Positions 19,113 to 28,069 of a stretch of 64,000 nucleotides of DNA are shown here, one piece after another (the stretch's first letter is position 1; every line of letters begins with the position of its first letter). The DNA comes from Roseateles amylovorans (lineage in GTDB: Bacteria > Pseudomonadota > Gammaproteobacteria > Burkholderiales > Burkholderiaceae_C), in the NCBI RefSeq assembly GCF_025398155.2, contig NZ_CP104562.2, positions 3,534,001-3,598,000 on the forward strand. The letters are read 5' to 3'. The position numbers were made by a program, and so were the translations under genes. Below the pieces are notes generated by a model. That model did no database searches. It was given only the letters and a program-made list of their open reading frames with translations, and was not told the origin of the DNA.

Positions 19113-21449
19113 TCAGGCCTTGGTCACCGCGATCGCACCGGTCAGCGCGCCCAGGGCCGCCGTCTCGGGGATGCCGGCGGGAATGCGCACCACGGTCGCA
19201 GGCAGGCTGGCGTCCAGTTGCGCGGCCAGCACGGCCTCGCCGCCGTCTTGCGACACCCGCACCTGGGCCGCCTTGTCGGCCAGGCCGAGGGCATTCCACA
19301 GGGCTTGCGGCAGGAAGGCCACCGCACCGTCGCGGCCGTCACGCGTGAGCTGCAGCGAGCTGGCGCGACGCACCAGCGCGTCGGTCGCGTAGATCGGCAC
19401 CGCGGTCAGGCGCTCCAGGCCTTGCACCGGCGCTGCTGCGGCAGCGCTGGAGGCTTGGGAGGCCACGGCATTGCTCAGGCGCTCGCCGAGGTCCAGCGTC
19501 GAACCCAGCGCGGCGGTGCGTACTTGTTCGGAGCTGTCGAACTCGAAGCCCGACAGGCCCAGCAGGTTGCCCAGCACGCGCAGGATCTTCCAGCCCGGAC
19601 GGGTCTCGCCGCGGGCCTTGACCACGCCGACGAAGCTCTGCAGCCGGCCTTCGGCGTTGACGAAGCTGCCGGAGGTCTCGGTGAACGGGGCGGTCGGCAG
19701 CAGCACGTCGGCGTAGTCCAGACCGCTCTTGAACGGGCTCAGGACCACGACCATCTCGGCCGCATGGATGGCCTTGCGGGCTGCGGCGGCATTCGCGCCA
19801 TCGAGCACCGGATCGGTGTTCAGCAGCAGCAGCGCCTTGGCCGGCTGGTCGTTCAGCAGTTGGGCGGCGGTACGGCCGCCCTGCCCCGGCTGCGCATGCA
19901 CCAGCTGGGCACCGACCGTGTTGGCCGCAGCGGAGAGCACACCGACGCTGGCGCCGGTCTGCTCGGCAATCCAGTTCGCCAGCGACAGCAAGGTCGCGGC
20001 CTGCGGATGCTGGATCGCGGCATTGCCGACCAGCACCGCCTTGCGCTCACCGGACAGCAAAGTCTCGGCGATGCGCTTGGCGGCGTCGGTGGCCTCGCCC
20101 TGCACCGGGGCGTTCACGCCCTTGGTGGTGGCGATGGCTGCAGCGATGTTGGCCAGTTCCTGAACCCAGGTGCTCGGCGCTGCCGTGATGCGCGATGCCA
20201 CGCGCATCAGCCAGTCGTCCTCGACACCGCCCAGGGCAACGATCTGAGCGCCTTGGCGAGCGGCCTGGCGCAGGCGCTGCGCAAACAGCGGATGGTCCTT
20301 GCGCAGGAAGGAGCCCACGATGAAGGCGCGATCCAGTTGCGACAAGGCGGCGATCGACGAGCCCAGCCAGAAGGCCTTGCCGTCGGCGGCGCGCAGGGCG
20401 GGATCGACCACGCGCAGGCGGGTGTCGATGTTCTCGCTGCCCAGGCCGCGCACCAGCTTGGCCAGCAGATGCAGCTCCTCGACGGTGCTGTGCTCGGAGC
20501 CCAGCGCAGCGATGGATGCAGCACCCTTCTCCGTCTTGATCTGCTTCAGGCCATTGGCGACGTACTCCAGCGCGGTGGTCCAGTCCACCGGCTTCCACTC
20601 GCCGCCTTGCTTGAGCATCGGCGTGGTCAGGCGCTCGTCGCTGTTCAGGGCCTCATACGAGAAACGGTCGCGGTCGGCGATCCAGCACTCGTTGACGGCT
20701 TCGTTCTCCAGCGGGACGACACGCAGCACTTCGTTGTTCTTGACCTGCACGACCAGGTTGGCACCGGTCGAGTCATGCGGGCTGACGCTCTTGCGACGCG
20801 ACAGTTCCCAGGTGCGGGCGCTGTAGCGGAAGGGCTTGCTGGTGAGCGCGCCGACCGGGCAGATGTCGATCATGTTGCCCGACAGCTCCGAGTCCACCGT
20901 GCGGCCGACGAAGGTCTGGATCTCGCTGTGCTCGCCGCGGTGGGCCATGCCCAGCTCCATCTGGCCGGCGATTTCCTGGCCGAAGCGGACGCAGCGGGTG
21001 CAGTGGATGCAGCGGCTCATCTCTTCCATCGAGATCAGCGGACCGACGTTCTTGTGGAACACCACCCGCTTCTCTTCCGAGTAGCGCGACTTGCCGGCGC
21101 CATAGCCCACGGCCAGATCCTGCAACTGGCATTCGCCGCCCTGATCGCAGATCGGACAGTCCAGCGGGTGATTGATCAGCAGGAATTCCATCACGCCCTG
21201 CTGGGCCTTGATGGCTTTGTCGCTCTTGGTGCGGACGATCATGCCCTGCGTGACCGGCGTGGCGCAGGCGGGCAGCGGCTTGGGCGCCTTCTCCACATCC
21301 ACCAGGCACATGCGGCAGTTGGCCGCGATGCTCAGCTTCTTGTGATAGCAGAAATGCGGGATGTAGGTGCCGGCCTTCTCGGCCGCATGCATGACCATGC
21401 TGCCTTCGGGCACTTCGACCTTCTGGCCGTCGAGTTCGATTTCAACCAT
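19113..21449 (-). CDS. nuoG: NADH-quinone oxidoreductase subunit G
   Basis: A 778-aa Fe-S subunit of the NADH module. The N-terminal ferredoxin-like part holds a [2Fe-2S] site (CYHKKLSIAANCRMC, with a following PACATPV), then a His-Cys3 site (CPICDQGGECQLQD) and a CIHCTRCVRF cluster region. The rest is a molybdopterin-oxidoreductase-like fold without molybdenum. The C-terminal half from about residue 300 is Ala-rich, as in related species. The ATG at 21449 gives MVEIELDGQKVEVPEGSMV. Confidence 0.97.
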   Translation of the reverse strand: MVEIELDGQKVEVPEGSMVMHAAEKAGTYIPHFCYHKKLSIAANCRMCLVDVEKAPKPLPACATPVTQGMIVRTKSDKAIKAQQGVMEFLLINHPLDCPICDQGGECQLQDLAVGYGAGKSRYSEEKRVVFHKNVGPLISMEEMSRCIHCTRCVRFGQEIAGQMELGMAHRGEHSEIQTFVGRTVDSELSGNMIDICPVGALTSKPFRYSARTWELSRRKSVSPHDSTGANLVVQVKNNEVLRVVPLENEAVNECWIADRDRFSYEALNSDERLTTPMLKQGGEWKPVDWTTALEYVANGLKQIKTEKGAASIAALGSEHSTVEELHLLAKLVRGLGSENIDTRLRVVDPALRAADGKAFWLGSSIAALSQLDRAFIVGSFLRKDHPLFAQRLRQAARQGAQIVALGGVEDDWLMRVASRITAAPSTWVQELANIAAAIATTKGVNAPVQGEATDAAKRIAETLLSGERKAVLVGNAAIQHPQAATLLSLANWIAEQTGASVGVLSAAANTVGAQLVHAQPGQGGRTAAQLLNDQPAKALLLLNTDPVLDGANAAAARKAIHAAEMVVVLSPFKSGLDYADVLLPTAPFTETSGSFVNAEGRLQSFVGVVKARGETRPGWKILRVLGNLLGLSGFEFDSSEQVRTAALGSTLDLGERLSNAVASQASSAAAAAPVQGLERLTAVPIYATDALVRRASSLQLTRDGRDGAVAFLPQALWNALGLADKAAQVRVSQDGGEAVLAAQLDASLPATVVRIPAGIPETAALGALTGAIAVTKA

Positions 21450-21471
21450 AGCTTGTTCTCAGCGGCTCCGG

Positions 21472-22854
21472 TCAGGCCAGCGCAGGCGACTGGGGCGTCT
21501 GCGCGGCTGGCGATCCTTGGGACTTGTTCTTCTGCGCCTGCTCGATCATCGCGACGAACTCTTGCTTGAAGTGCTTGAGCATGGCGCGCACCGGCATGGC
21601 CGCGGCATCGCCGAGGGCGCAGATGGTGCGGCCCTGGATGTTGTCGGCCACCGAATTCAGCAATTCGATGTCCTCGATGCGGCCCTGGCCGTGGGCAATG
21701 CGCTCGATCACGCGGTGCATCCAGCCGGTGCCTTCACGGCACGGGGTGCACTGGCCGCAGGACTCGTGCGCGTAGAAATAGGACAGGCGCAGCAGGCTGG
21801 TGACCATGCAACGGGTCTCGTCCATCACGATCACCGCGCCCGAGCCCAGCATCGAGCCGGCCTTGGCGATGGAGTCATAGTCCATCGTGCATTGCATCAT
21901 GACGTCGGCCGGCAGCACCGGGGCGGACGAACCGCCAGGAATGACGGCCTTGAGCTTGCGACCACCGCGCACGCCGCCCGCCAGTTCGAGCAGCTTCTCG
22001 AACGAGGTGCCCAGCGGGATCTCGTAGTTGCCCGGACGCTCGACATCGCCGGAGATCGAGAAGATCTTGGTGCCGCCGTTGTTGGGCTTGCCGATCTCGA
22101 GGTAGGCCTGCCCGCCGTTGCGGATGATCCAGGGCACCGCCGCGAAGGTCTCGGTGTTGTTGATCGTGGTCGGCTTGCCGTACAGGCCGAACGAGGCCGG
22201 GAACGGCGGCTTGAAGCGCGGCTGGCCCTTCTTGCCTTCGAGCGACTCCAGCAGGGCCGTTTCTTCGCCGCAGATGTAGGCGCCGAAGCCGTGATGGCCG
22301 TGCAGTTGGAAGCTGAAATTGCTGCCCAGGATGTTGTCACCCAGCAGACCGGCGGCACGCGCTTCCTCCAGCGCCGCTTCGAAGCGTTCGTACACCTCGA
22401 AGATTTCGCCGTGGATGTAGTTGTAGCCGGTGCGGATGCCCATGGCGTACGCCGCAATCGCCATGCCTTCGATGACGATGTGCGGGTTGAACATCAGGAT
22501 GTCGCGGTCCTTGCAGGTGCCGGGCTCGCCTTCATCCGAATTGCAGACCAGGTACTTCGCACCCGGGAACTGGCGGGGCATGAAGCTCCACTTGAGCCCG
22601 GTCGGAAAGCCGGCGCCGCCACGGCCGCGCAGCGCGGAGGCCTTGACCTCGGCAATCACCTGATCGGGCGTGAGCCCCTCGCCGCCATCCTTGCCCAGGA
22701 TCTTGCGCAGCGCCTGATAGCCGCCACGGGCTTCGTAGTCCTTGAGCGACCAGTTGGACCCGTTCAGTCCGGCATAGATCTGCGGGCTGATGTTGCGCTC
22801 ATGGAAGCAGGTCTCGACGCCGGTCGCCTGCCACTTGGAGAGATCGATGTTCAT
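21472..22854 (-). CDS. nuoF: NADH-quinone oxidoreductase subunit F, NADH-binding
   Basis: A 460-aa flavoprotein that takes hydride from NADH to FMN and passes electrons to a [4Fe-4S] cluster (N3). Visible sites are the Gly-rich NADH/FMN loop GRGGAGFPTGLKWSF (near residue 64), GAYICGEETALLESLEG, and the cluster motif SCGQCTPCREG near residue 360. The ATG at 22854 (MNIDLSKWQATGVE) is preferred over an upstream GTG/ATG because it follows GAGGGA eight bases after the nuoE stop. The C-terminal tail (about 30 residues) is Gln/Ala-rich. Confidence 0.96.
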   Translation of the reverse strand: MNIDLSKWQATGVETCFHERNISPQIYAGLNGSNWSLKDYEARGGYQALRKILGKDGGEGLTPDQVIAEVKASALRGRGGAGFPTGLKWSFMPRQFPGAKYLVCNSDEGEPGTCKDRDILMFNPHIVIEGMAIAAYAMGIRTGYNYIHGEIFEVYERFEAALEEARAAGLLGDNILGSNFSFQLHGHHGFGAYICGEETALLESLEGKKGQPRFKPPFPASFGLYGKPTTINNTETFAAVPWIIRNGGQAYLEIGKPNNGGTKIFSISGDVERPGNYEIPLGTSFEKLLELAGGVRGGRKLKAVIPGGSSAPVLPADVMMQCTMDYDSIAKAGSMLGSGAVIVMDETRCMVTSLLRLSYFYAHESCGQCTPCREGTGWMHRVIERIAHGQGRIEDIELLNSVADNIQGRTICALGDAAAMPVRAMLKHFKQEFVAMIEQAQKNKSQGSPAAQTPQSPALA

Positions 22855-22864
22855 CCGAGTTCCC

Positions 22865-23392
22865 TCAGTTCTTGCCGGCGGCATGGGCTTTGAGCGCATC
22901 CACCAGTTCATCCAGACGCTGGTTGCTCATGAAGCTGACCATCTGACGATCGTTCACCAGCATCACCGGCGCGTCCGCGCAGGCGCCCAGGCATTCACTC
23001 TTCTGCACGGTGAAGAGGCCGTCGGCCGTGGTGCCGCCCTCCTCCACACCCAGCTTGCCGCACAGGTGCTCCAACGCCTTCTGCCCGTCGCGCAGCTGGC
23101 ACGGGAGGTTGGTGCAGACGTTCAGCTTGAACTGGCCCAGCTTGCGCTGGTTGTACATGTTGTAGAAGGTCGTGACCTCGTAGACGGCGATCGCCGGCAT
23201 GCCCAGGTAGTGGGCGATGGCGTCTTCGGCCTCGCGGGACACATAGCCCTGTTCCTGCTGGACGATGGACAGGCAGGCCATCACGGCCGATTGCGCCTGC
23301 TCGGCCGGGTACTTGGCCACTTCACGGGCGAAGCGGGCCTGGGTCGACGCGCTCAACACAAACCCGGTGCTCACAATTTCAGTGCTGCTCAT
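22865..23392 (-). CDS. nuoE: NADH-quinone oxidoreductase subunit E
   Basis: A 175-aa thioredoxin-like [2Fe-2S] subunit (cluster N1a). The cysteines appear in CTNLPCQLRDG and SECLGACADAPVML. The ATG at 23392 (MSSTEIVSTGFVLSAST) lies 11 bases after the nuoD stop; a GTG at 23407 would overlap nuoD and has weaker support. The helical N-terminal part (YPAEQAQSAVMACLSIVQQEQGYVS) matches the family. Confidence 0.95.
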   Translation of the reverse strand: MSSTEIVSTGFVLSASTQARFAREVAKYPAEQAQSAVMACLSIVQQEQGYVSREAEDAIAHYLGMPAIAVYEVTTFYNMYNQRKLGQFKLNVCTNLPCQLRDGQKALEHLCGKLGVEEGGTTADGLFTVQKSECLGACADAPVMLVNDRQMVSFMSNQRLDELVDALKAHAAGKN

Positions 23393-23403
23393 GCGATCAC
23401 CAC

Positions 23404-24657
23404 TCAACGGTCAATTTCGCCGAACACGATGTCCATCGTGCCGATCACAGCGACGGCATCGGCAATCATGTGGCCGCGTGCCATCTCATCCAGTGCCGCC
23501 AGATGCGAATAGCCCGGCGCCCGGATCTTCAGGCGGTACGGCTTGTTCGCACCGTCGCTGATCAGGTAGATGCCGAACTCGCCCTTCGGATGCTCGACCG
23601 ATGCATAGGCCTCGCCCTCGGGGACGCGGAAGCCTTCGGTGAACAGCTTGAAGTGGTGGATCAGCTCTTCCATGCTGGACTTCATCGCCACGCGCGAGGG
23701 CGGCGCCACCTTGTGGTTGTCGGTGATGACCGGTCCCGGATTGGCCTTGAGCCACTTCACGCACTGTTCGACGATGCGGCAGGACTGGCGCATCTCTTCC
23801 ACCCGGACCACATAGCGGTCGTAGGTGTCGCCGTTGGTGCCGACGGGGATGTCGAAATCCATCTTGGCGTAGACGTCGTAGGGCTGCGTCTTGCGCGTGT
23901 CCCAGGCGATGCCGGAGCCACGCAGCATCGGGCCGGTCAGGCCCAGGTTCAGCGCACGTTCGGGCGACATCACGCCGATGCCCACGGTCCGCTGCTTCCA
24001 GATGCGGTTGTCGGTGAGCAGGGTTTCGTACTCGTCGACATTGGCGGGGAAGCGCTTGCAGAAGTCCTCGATGAAATCGAGCAACGAGCCTTGACGGTTC
24101 TCGTTGAGCTTCGCAATGGTCTTGGCGTTCTTGATCTTGCTGACCTGGTATTGCGGCATCGAGTCCGGCAGGTCGCGATAGACGCCACCCGGACGGAAGT
24201 AGGCCGCATGCATCCGGGCGCCGGAGACCGCTTCGTACATGTCGAAGATGTCCTCCCGCTCGCGGAAGCAGTAGATCAGGATGTTCATCGCGCCGCAGTC
24301 GATGCCGTGCGCCCCCAACCACAGCAGGTGGTTCAGGATGCGGGTCAGCTCGCCGAACATCACGCGGATGTACTGCGCACGCTCGGGCACCTCGATGCCC
24401 AGCATCTTTTCGATGGCCAGGCAGTACGCATGCTCGTTGGACATCATGGACACATAGTCCAGACGATCCATGTAGGGCAGCGACTGGATGAAGGTCTTGG
24501 TCTCTGCCAGCTTCTCGGTCGCACGGTGCAGCAGGCCGATGTGCGGATCAGCGCGCTGGATGACTTCGCCGTCCAGCTCCAGCACCAGGCGGAGCACGCC
24601 GTGCGCGGCCGGATGCTGGGGCCCGAAGTTCAGGGTGTAGTTCTTGATTTCGGCCAT
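23404..24657 (-). CDS. nuoD: NADH-quinone oxidoreductase subunit D
   Basis: A 417-aa subunit related to the large subunit of NiFe hydrogenases; together with NuoB it forms the quinone-binding site. It starts MAEIKNYTLNFGPQHPAAHGV, where the GPQHPAAHG loop lines the quinone pocket, and ends with the family signature DIVFGEIDR. RADPHIGLLHRATEKLAE is also diagnostic. NuoC and NuoD are separate genes here, as usual in betaproteobacteria. Confidence 0.97.
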   Translation of the reverse strand: MAEIKNYTLNFGPQHPAAHGVLRLVLELDGEVIQRADPHIGLLHRATEKLAETKTFIQSLPYMDRLDYVSMMSNEHAYCLAIEKMLGIEVPERAQYIRVMFGELTRILNHLLWLGAHGIDCGAMNILIYCFREREDIFDMYEAVSGARMHAAYFRPGGVYRDLPDSMPQYQVSKIKNAKTIAKLNENRQGSLLDFIEDFCKRFPANVDEYETLLTDNRIWKQRTVGIGVMSPERALNLGLTGPMLRGSGIAWDTRKTQPYDVYAKMDFDIPVGTNGDTYDRYVVRVEEMRQSCRIVEQCVKWLKANPGPVITDNHKVAPPSRVAMKSSMEELIHHFKLFTEGFRVPEGEAYASVEHPKGEFGIYLISDGANKPYRLKIRAPGYSHLAALDEMARGHMIADAVAVIGTMDIVFGEIDR

Positions 24658-24689
24658 GGTCAGGACTCTCGCCGGGCCATCCCGAGGGA

Positions 24690-24720
24690 GGCCTTCGCCC
24701 CCGCGGGGGGCAAGGAAGCG
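24690..24720. repeat. GC-rich inverted repeat between nuoD and nuoC
   Basis: The 91-base spacer between nuoC (stop 24749) and nuoD (start 24657) contains GCCTTCGCCCCC followed almost at once by GGGGGGCAAGGAAGC, able to form a stable hairpin. There is no T-run on the transcribed strand, so it is not a typical terminator. It resembles REP-like palindromes scattered in genomes of this group; that identity is from memory. It could slow ribonucleases or tune expression within the operon. Confidence 0.5.
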
Positions 24721-24748
24721 GCAGCGCCGCGTGTGAGGGGGCGCATGT

Positions 24749-25345
24749 TCACAGCCCGCCGTAGTTGTCTTCGCGAATCACGCGAGGCGTGATCTCACGC
24801 GGCTCGATGGTCACCGGTTGGTAGATGACACGCTTTTGCTCGGGGTCGTAGCGCATTTCGACGTGGCCCGTCACCGGGAAGTCCTTGCGCATCGGATGGC
24901 CGATGAAACCGTAATCGGTCAGGATGCGACGAAGGTCTTCGTGACCTTCGAAGATGATCCCGTACATGTCGAACGCTTCGCGCTCGAACCAGTTGGCCGA
25001 GTTCCAGATCGGCGTGACCGCGGGCACGCTGGGGAAGTCGTCGTCGGTCGCGAAGACCTTCAGGCGCAGGCGCCAGTTCTTGTTGATCGACAGCAGATGG
25101 GACACGGCGGCGAAGCGCAGGCCTTCGTAGGCGCCGTCCTTGTAGGTGCTGTAGTCCACGCCGCAGAGGTCGATCAGTTGCTCGAAGCGCAGCTCCGAGT
25201 GATCGCGCAGCAGCTTGGCGACATTGAAGTAGTCCTTGGACGCGACGGTGATGGTGATCTCACCCAGTTCGCGCTTCAGCGACACGATCTGGCCGCCCAG
25301 GACGGACTCCAGCGCCGCCTGCAGGGTATCGAGTTTGATGCTCAT
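24749..25345 (-). CDS. nuoC: NADH-quinone oxidoreductase subunit C
   Basis: A 198-aa peripheral-arm subunit. The conserved block WFEREAFDMYGIIFEGHEDLRRILTDYGFIGHPMRKDFP is present near residues 110-150, and the N-terminal LCGVDYSTYKDG strand region fits. It ends at 24749, about 90 bases before nuoD, the widest spacer within the operon apart from the one between nuoA and nuoB. Confidence 0.96.
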   Translation of the reverse strand: MSIKLDTLQAALESVLGGQIVSLKRELGEITITVASKDYFNVAKLLRDHSELRFEQLIDLCGVDYSTYKDGAYEGLRFAAVSHLLSINKNWRLRLKVFATDDDFPSVPAVTPIWNSANWFEREAFDMYGIIFEGHEDLRRILTDYGFIGHPMRKDFPVTGHVEMRYDPEQKRVIYQPVTIEPREITPRVIREDNYGGL

Positions 25346-25369
25346 GAGCTTGGCTTGCGTCGGTGCTGC

Positions 25370-25846
25370 TTAGCGGGCGATGGTGTTTTCGCGGCGAATC
25401 TTGGCCTGCAGTTGCAGGATGCCGTAGAGCAGCGCTTCGGCCGTGGGCGGACAGCCCGGGACGTAGACATCCACCGGCACGATCCGGTCGCAGCCGCGCA
25501 CCACCGAGTAGCTGTAGTGGTAGTAGCCGCCACCGTTGGCGCAGGAGCCCATCGACAGGACCCAGCGCGGCTCGGCCATCTGGTCGTAGACCTTGCGCAG
25601 GGCCGGAGCCATCTTGTTGCACAGCGTGCCGGCCACGATCATCAGGTCGGACTGGCGCGGGCTGGGGCGAAACAGCATGCCGAAACGGTCGATGTCGTAG
25701 CGCGCAGCGCCCGCATGCATCATCTCGACCGCGCAGCAGGCCAGACCGAAGGTCATCGGCCACAACGAGCCGGTCTTGGACCAGTTCACCAGCTTGTCCA
25801 GCTGGGTGGTCATGAAGCCTTCCTTCAATACGCCTTCGTTACCCAT
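25370..25846 (-). CDS. nuoB: NADH-quinone oxidoreductase subunit B
   Basis: A 158-aa Fe-S subunit with the terminal [4Fe-4S] cluster N2 that reduces quinone. Cysteines are in GLACCAVEMMHAG (adjacent pair), GSCANGGGYY and YVPGCPPTAEALLYG. It begins MGNEGVLKEGFMTTQLDKLV. The gap of 104 bases to nuoA holds no other feature that I can see. Confidence 0.97.
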   Translation of the reverse strand: MGNEGVLKEGFMTTQLDKLVNWSKTGSLWPMTFGLACCAVEMMHAGAARYDIDRFGMLFRPSPRQSDLMIVAGTLCNKMAPALRKVYDQMAEPRWVLSMGSCANGGGYYHYSYSVVRGCDRIVPVDVYVPGCPPTAEALLYGILQLQAKIRRENTIAR

Positions 25847-25950
25847 ATCGAATATCCAATCTGTCGAAGCCTTGCGGGACCGGCCAACGCCGACATCCCG
25901 GTTGGAGGCCCGCCGTCACCGACGCGAGCCCCTGCGCATTCAGCGGGAGA

Positions 25951-26310
25951 TCACTCCCAATCCAGCGCGCCTTTTTTCCACTCGTAGGCGAAGCCCACGA
26001 CCAGGATGCCCAGGAAGACCATCATCGCCCAGAAGCCTTCCGGGCCGATTTCGCGCAGCGACACCGCCCACGGGAACAGGAAGGCGATTTCGAGGTCGAA
26101 GAGGATGAAGAGAATGGCCACGAGGTAGTAGCGCACATCGAATTTCATGCGCGCGTCTTCAAAGGCCTCGAAGCCGCATTCGTAGGGGGAGTTCTTGGCC
26201 GCGTCAGGACGACGCGGGCCGGCCAGGAAGCCGAGAAGCTGAGGGGCGATACCCACGCCGGCGCCGACCAGGATGAAAAGGATGACGGGGAGGTATTGAT
26301 CCAGGCTCAC
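25951..26310 (-). CDS. nuoA: NADH-quinone oxidoreductase subunit A
   Basis: A 119-aa, three-helix membrane subunit and first gene of the operon. Typical stretches are YECGFEAFEDARMKFDVRYYLVAILFILFDLEIAFLFPWA. Helices are near residues 6-28, 62-85 and 93-112. The next gene upstream on this strand is tRNA-Leu, 333 bases away, so the operon promoter should lie in that spacer or further upstream. Confidence 0.97.
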   Translation of the reverse strand: MSLDQYLPVILFILVGAGVGIAPQLLGFLAGPRRPDAAKNSPYECGFEAFEDARMKFDVRYYLVAILFILFDLEIAFLFPWAVSLREIGPEGFWAMMVFLGILVVGFAYEWKKGALDWE

Positions 26311-26643
26311 GATTTGCTCTTCGTTTGATGCCGGGTTTCTCGACCCTGGGGCCAGTCACATACCCAATATCCGGCAATACCCGGACTGGATACCGACGCC
26401 CCGTCGATCTCGATTCCCAACGGGCCACCGAAACCTGGTCGCAGCCGACCAACGATTCGGCAAAAGCAACGGGCGCGCCGCCAGCGATTGAATCAATCGC
26501 TCACGGACCGCGCCCGCCTTCGCCTTCCGAGATTCCCCATCGAGAGATCTCACAAGGCCCGACCTGCTTCAGATCTGATCTTCCGACCTGGGGCACGATG
26601 CCCCGAGGCTCGATCAATCAGGCTTTGACAGGCCGATTTATTT
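26311..26643 (-). other. Spacer upstream of nuoA
   Basis: This 333-base stretch between nuoA and tRNA-Leu contains no convincing gene. A 6-bp stem hairpin, GGGGCA-cga-TGCCCC, lies at 26590-26604 but has no T-run after it on either strand. The nuo promoter is probably here; I could not pick clear -35/-10 boxes. Confidence 0.4.
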
Positions 26644-26728
26644 TGGTGCCGACGGCGAGACTCGAACTCGCACAGCTTTCGCCACTACCCCCTCAAGATA
26701 GCGTGTCTACCAATTTCACCACGTCGGC
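26644..26728 (-). tRNA. tRNA-Leu (anticodon GAG)
   Basis: An 85-base tRNA with encoded CCA 3' end (26644-26646). The acceptor arm GCCGACG pairs with CGTCGGC; the anticodon stem CTATC/GGTAG encloses loop TTGAGGG with anticodon GAG at 26692-26694. It has the long variable arm of a class II tRNA, and the T-arm loop GTTCGAGTC is normal. It reads CUC/CUU leucine codons. The tpiA-secG-tRNA-Leu-nuo order is conserved in Burkholderiales. Confidence 0.96.
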
Positions 26729-26785
26729 TTGATGTCACTGCTTCAGTGACTTTGTCTTTACGGCTAGCGCTGCAGACAGCCTCGA

Positions 26786-26815
26786 ATTCTATACCGCTTT
26801 CTGACGCTCAATAAA
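26786..26815 (-). promoter_or_regulatory. Candidate sigma-70 promoter for tRNA-Leu
   Basis: Read on the minus strand there is TTTATT (26810-26815), 18 bases, then TAGAAT (26786-26791), about 58 bases before the tRNA 5' end. The local AT content is higher than around it. Assignment is by eye only. Confidence 0.4.
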
Positions 26816-26863
26816 GAACTCAGATGATTTTGTCGAGTGACTTGCGCCTGCCGCCCACATCCG

Positions 26864-27241
26864 TCAGTTCGAAGCGCCGGATGCCGGGGCTGCCGGATTC
26901 AGAGCCGCGCCAGGAGCAGCTTCAGAAGCCACCGGAGCCGGCGTCACCGCGCGCTCCAGCAGTTGCTCACCGGCAGACGGACCCGAACCCACGCCGCCTT
27001 CACGATGGCTGCCCATATAGGCCAGCGCCAACGTGCAGACAAAGAAGATCGTAGCGGCAACTGCGGTGCTGCGCGACAGGAAGTTGGCACTTCCCGTGGC
27101 ACCGAAGAGACTGCCCGAAGCGCCACTACCGAAGGAAGCGCCCATGTCGGCGCCCTTGCCGTGCTGCACCAGCACCAAACCGATCATCGAGAGGGCTGCA
27201 ACCAGTTGCAGCACCAGCACCAAATTCATCAACACTTGCAT
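26864..27241 (-). CDS. secG: Preprotein translocase subunit SecG
   Basis: A 125-aa inner-membrane component of the SecYEG translocon. Two membrane helices (about residues 3-25 and 57-76) flank the conserved cytoplasmic loop VQHGKGADMGASFGSGASGSLFGATGSANFLSR. The tail from residue 80 is Ala/Pro-rich and disordered, typical of betaproteobacteria. It is 36 bases downstream of tpiA. Confidence 0.96.
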   Translation of the reverse strand: MQVLMNLVLVLQLVAALSMIGLVLVQHGKGADMGASFGSGASGSLFGATGSANFLSRSTAVAATIFFVCTLALAYMGSHREGGVGSGPSAGEQLLERAVTPAPVASEAAPGAALNPAAPASGASN

Positions 27242-27277
27242 TTTGCTTCTTTCTCCACAAACCTTGAGACCGGCGGA

Positions 27278-28018
27278 TCAGCCGGCAGCGCGGCAGATCG
27301 CCGCGAAATCAGCCGCCTTCAGCGCGGCGCCCCCGATGAGGCCTCCGTCGATGTCAGGCTGGGCAAACAGTTGAGCGGCGTTGTCAGGTTTGACGCTGCC
27401 GCCATACAGGATCTGCATCTGCTCGGCCTTCTGCGTCGCCGCGCGCAGCTGCTGACGCAGCAGCGCATGCACCTGCTGCGCCTGCTCCGGCGTGGCCGTC
27501 AGGCCGGTGCCGATCGCCCACACCGGCTCGTAAGCCAGGACGATCTCACCAATGCAATGGGTGAGCGTATGGATCACGGCCGCGAGTTGGCGCTTGACCA
27601 CCTCTTCCGTGCGACCCGCCTCGCGCTCAGCCAGCGTCTCGCCCACGCAGACGATCGGCGTCACACCGTGCGCCAGCGCGGCCTTGGCCTTGTCGGCCAC
27701 CAGTTGATCGCTCTCCTGGTGATAGGCGCGACGCTCCGAATGACCCACGATGGCATAGCGGCAGCCCAGGTCCGCCAGCATGGCCGAGGACACTTCACCG
27801 GTGTAGGCGCCCTGCTCATGGGTGGAGCAATCCTGCGCGCCATAGCTGACCAGTTGCCCAGTCAAGGCCAGTGCCGTGTCGGTGATGTAGGGGAACGGCA
27901 CACAGACCGCCACCTGGGCGTTCCAAGGACCGGCCTCCTTCAGGCCCGCCAGCAGCACGGCATTGGACGCACGACTGCCATGCATCTTCCAGTTGCCGAC
28001 CACCAGTTTCTTGCGCAT
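27278..28018 (-). CDS. tpiA: Triosephosphate isomerase
   Basis: A 246-aa glycolytic enzyme converting dihydroxyacetone phosphate and glyceraldehyde-3-phosphate. Visible sites: VVGNWKMHG (catalytic Lys near residue 11), VGHSERR (His electrophile), VLAYEPVWAIGTG (catalytic Glu) and YGGSVKPDNA (phosphate loop). The ATG at 28018 has GGAG eight bases upstream; a GTG nine bases earlier is less likely. Confidence 0.97.
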   Translation of the reverse strand: MRKKLVVGNWKMHGSRASNAVLLAGLKEAGPWNAQVAVCVPFPYITDTALALTGQLVSYGAQDCSTHEQGAYTGEVSSAMLADLGCRYAIVGHSERRAYHQESDQLVADKAKAALAHGVTPIVCVGETLAEREAGRTEEVVKRQLAAVIHTLTHCIGEIVLAYEPVWAIGTGLTATPEQAQQVHALLRQQLRAATQKAEQMQILYGGSVKPDNAAQLFAQPDIDGGLIGGAALKAADFAAICRAAG

Positions 28019-28069
28019 CAGAACCACTCCGTTAAAACTTGATCGCCGTGACTGCCTGCAGCCACAGCC

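Noticed and set aside
16820..21569. Further long plus-strand frames opposite nuoJ to nuoG
   Set aside because: Same reason: antisense to intact complex I genes, biased composition, no ribosome site.
26590..26604. Hairpin GGGGCA-cga-TGCCCC as a terminator after tRNA-Leu
   Set aside because: No T-run on either strand.
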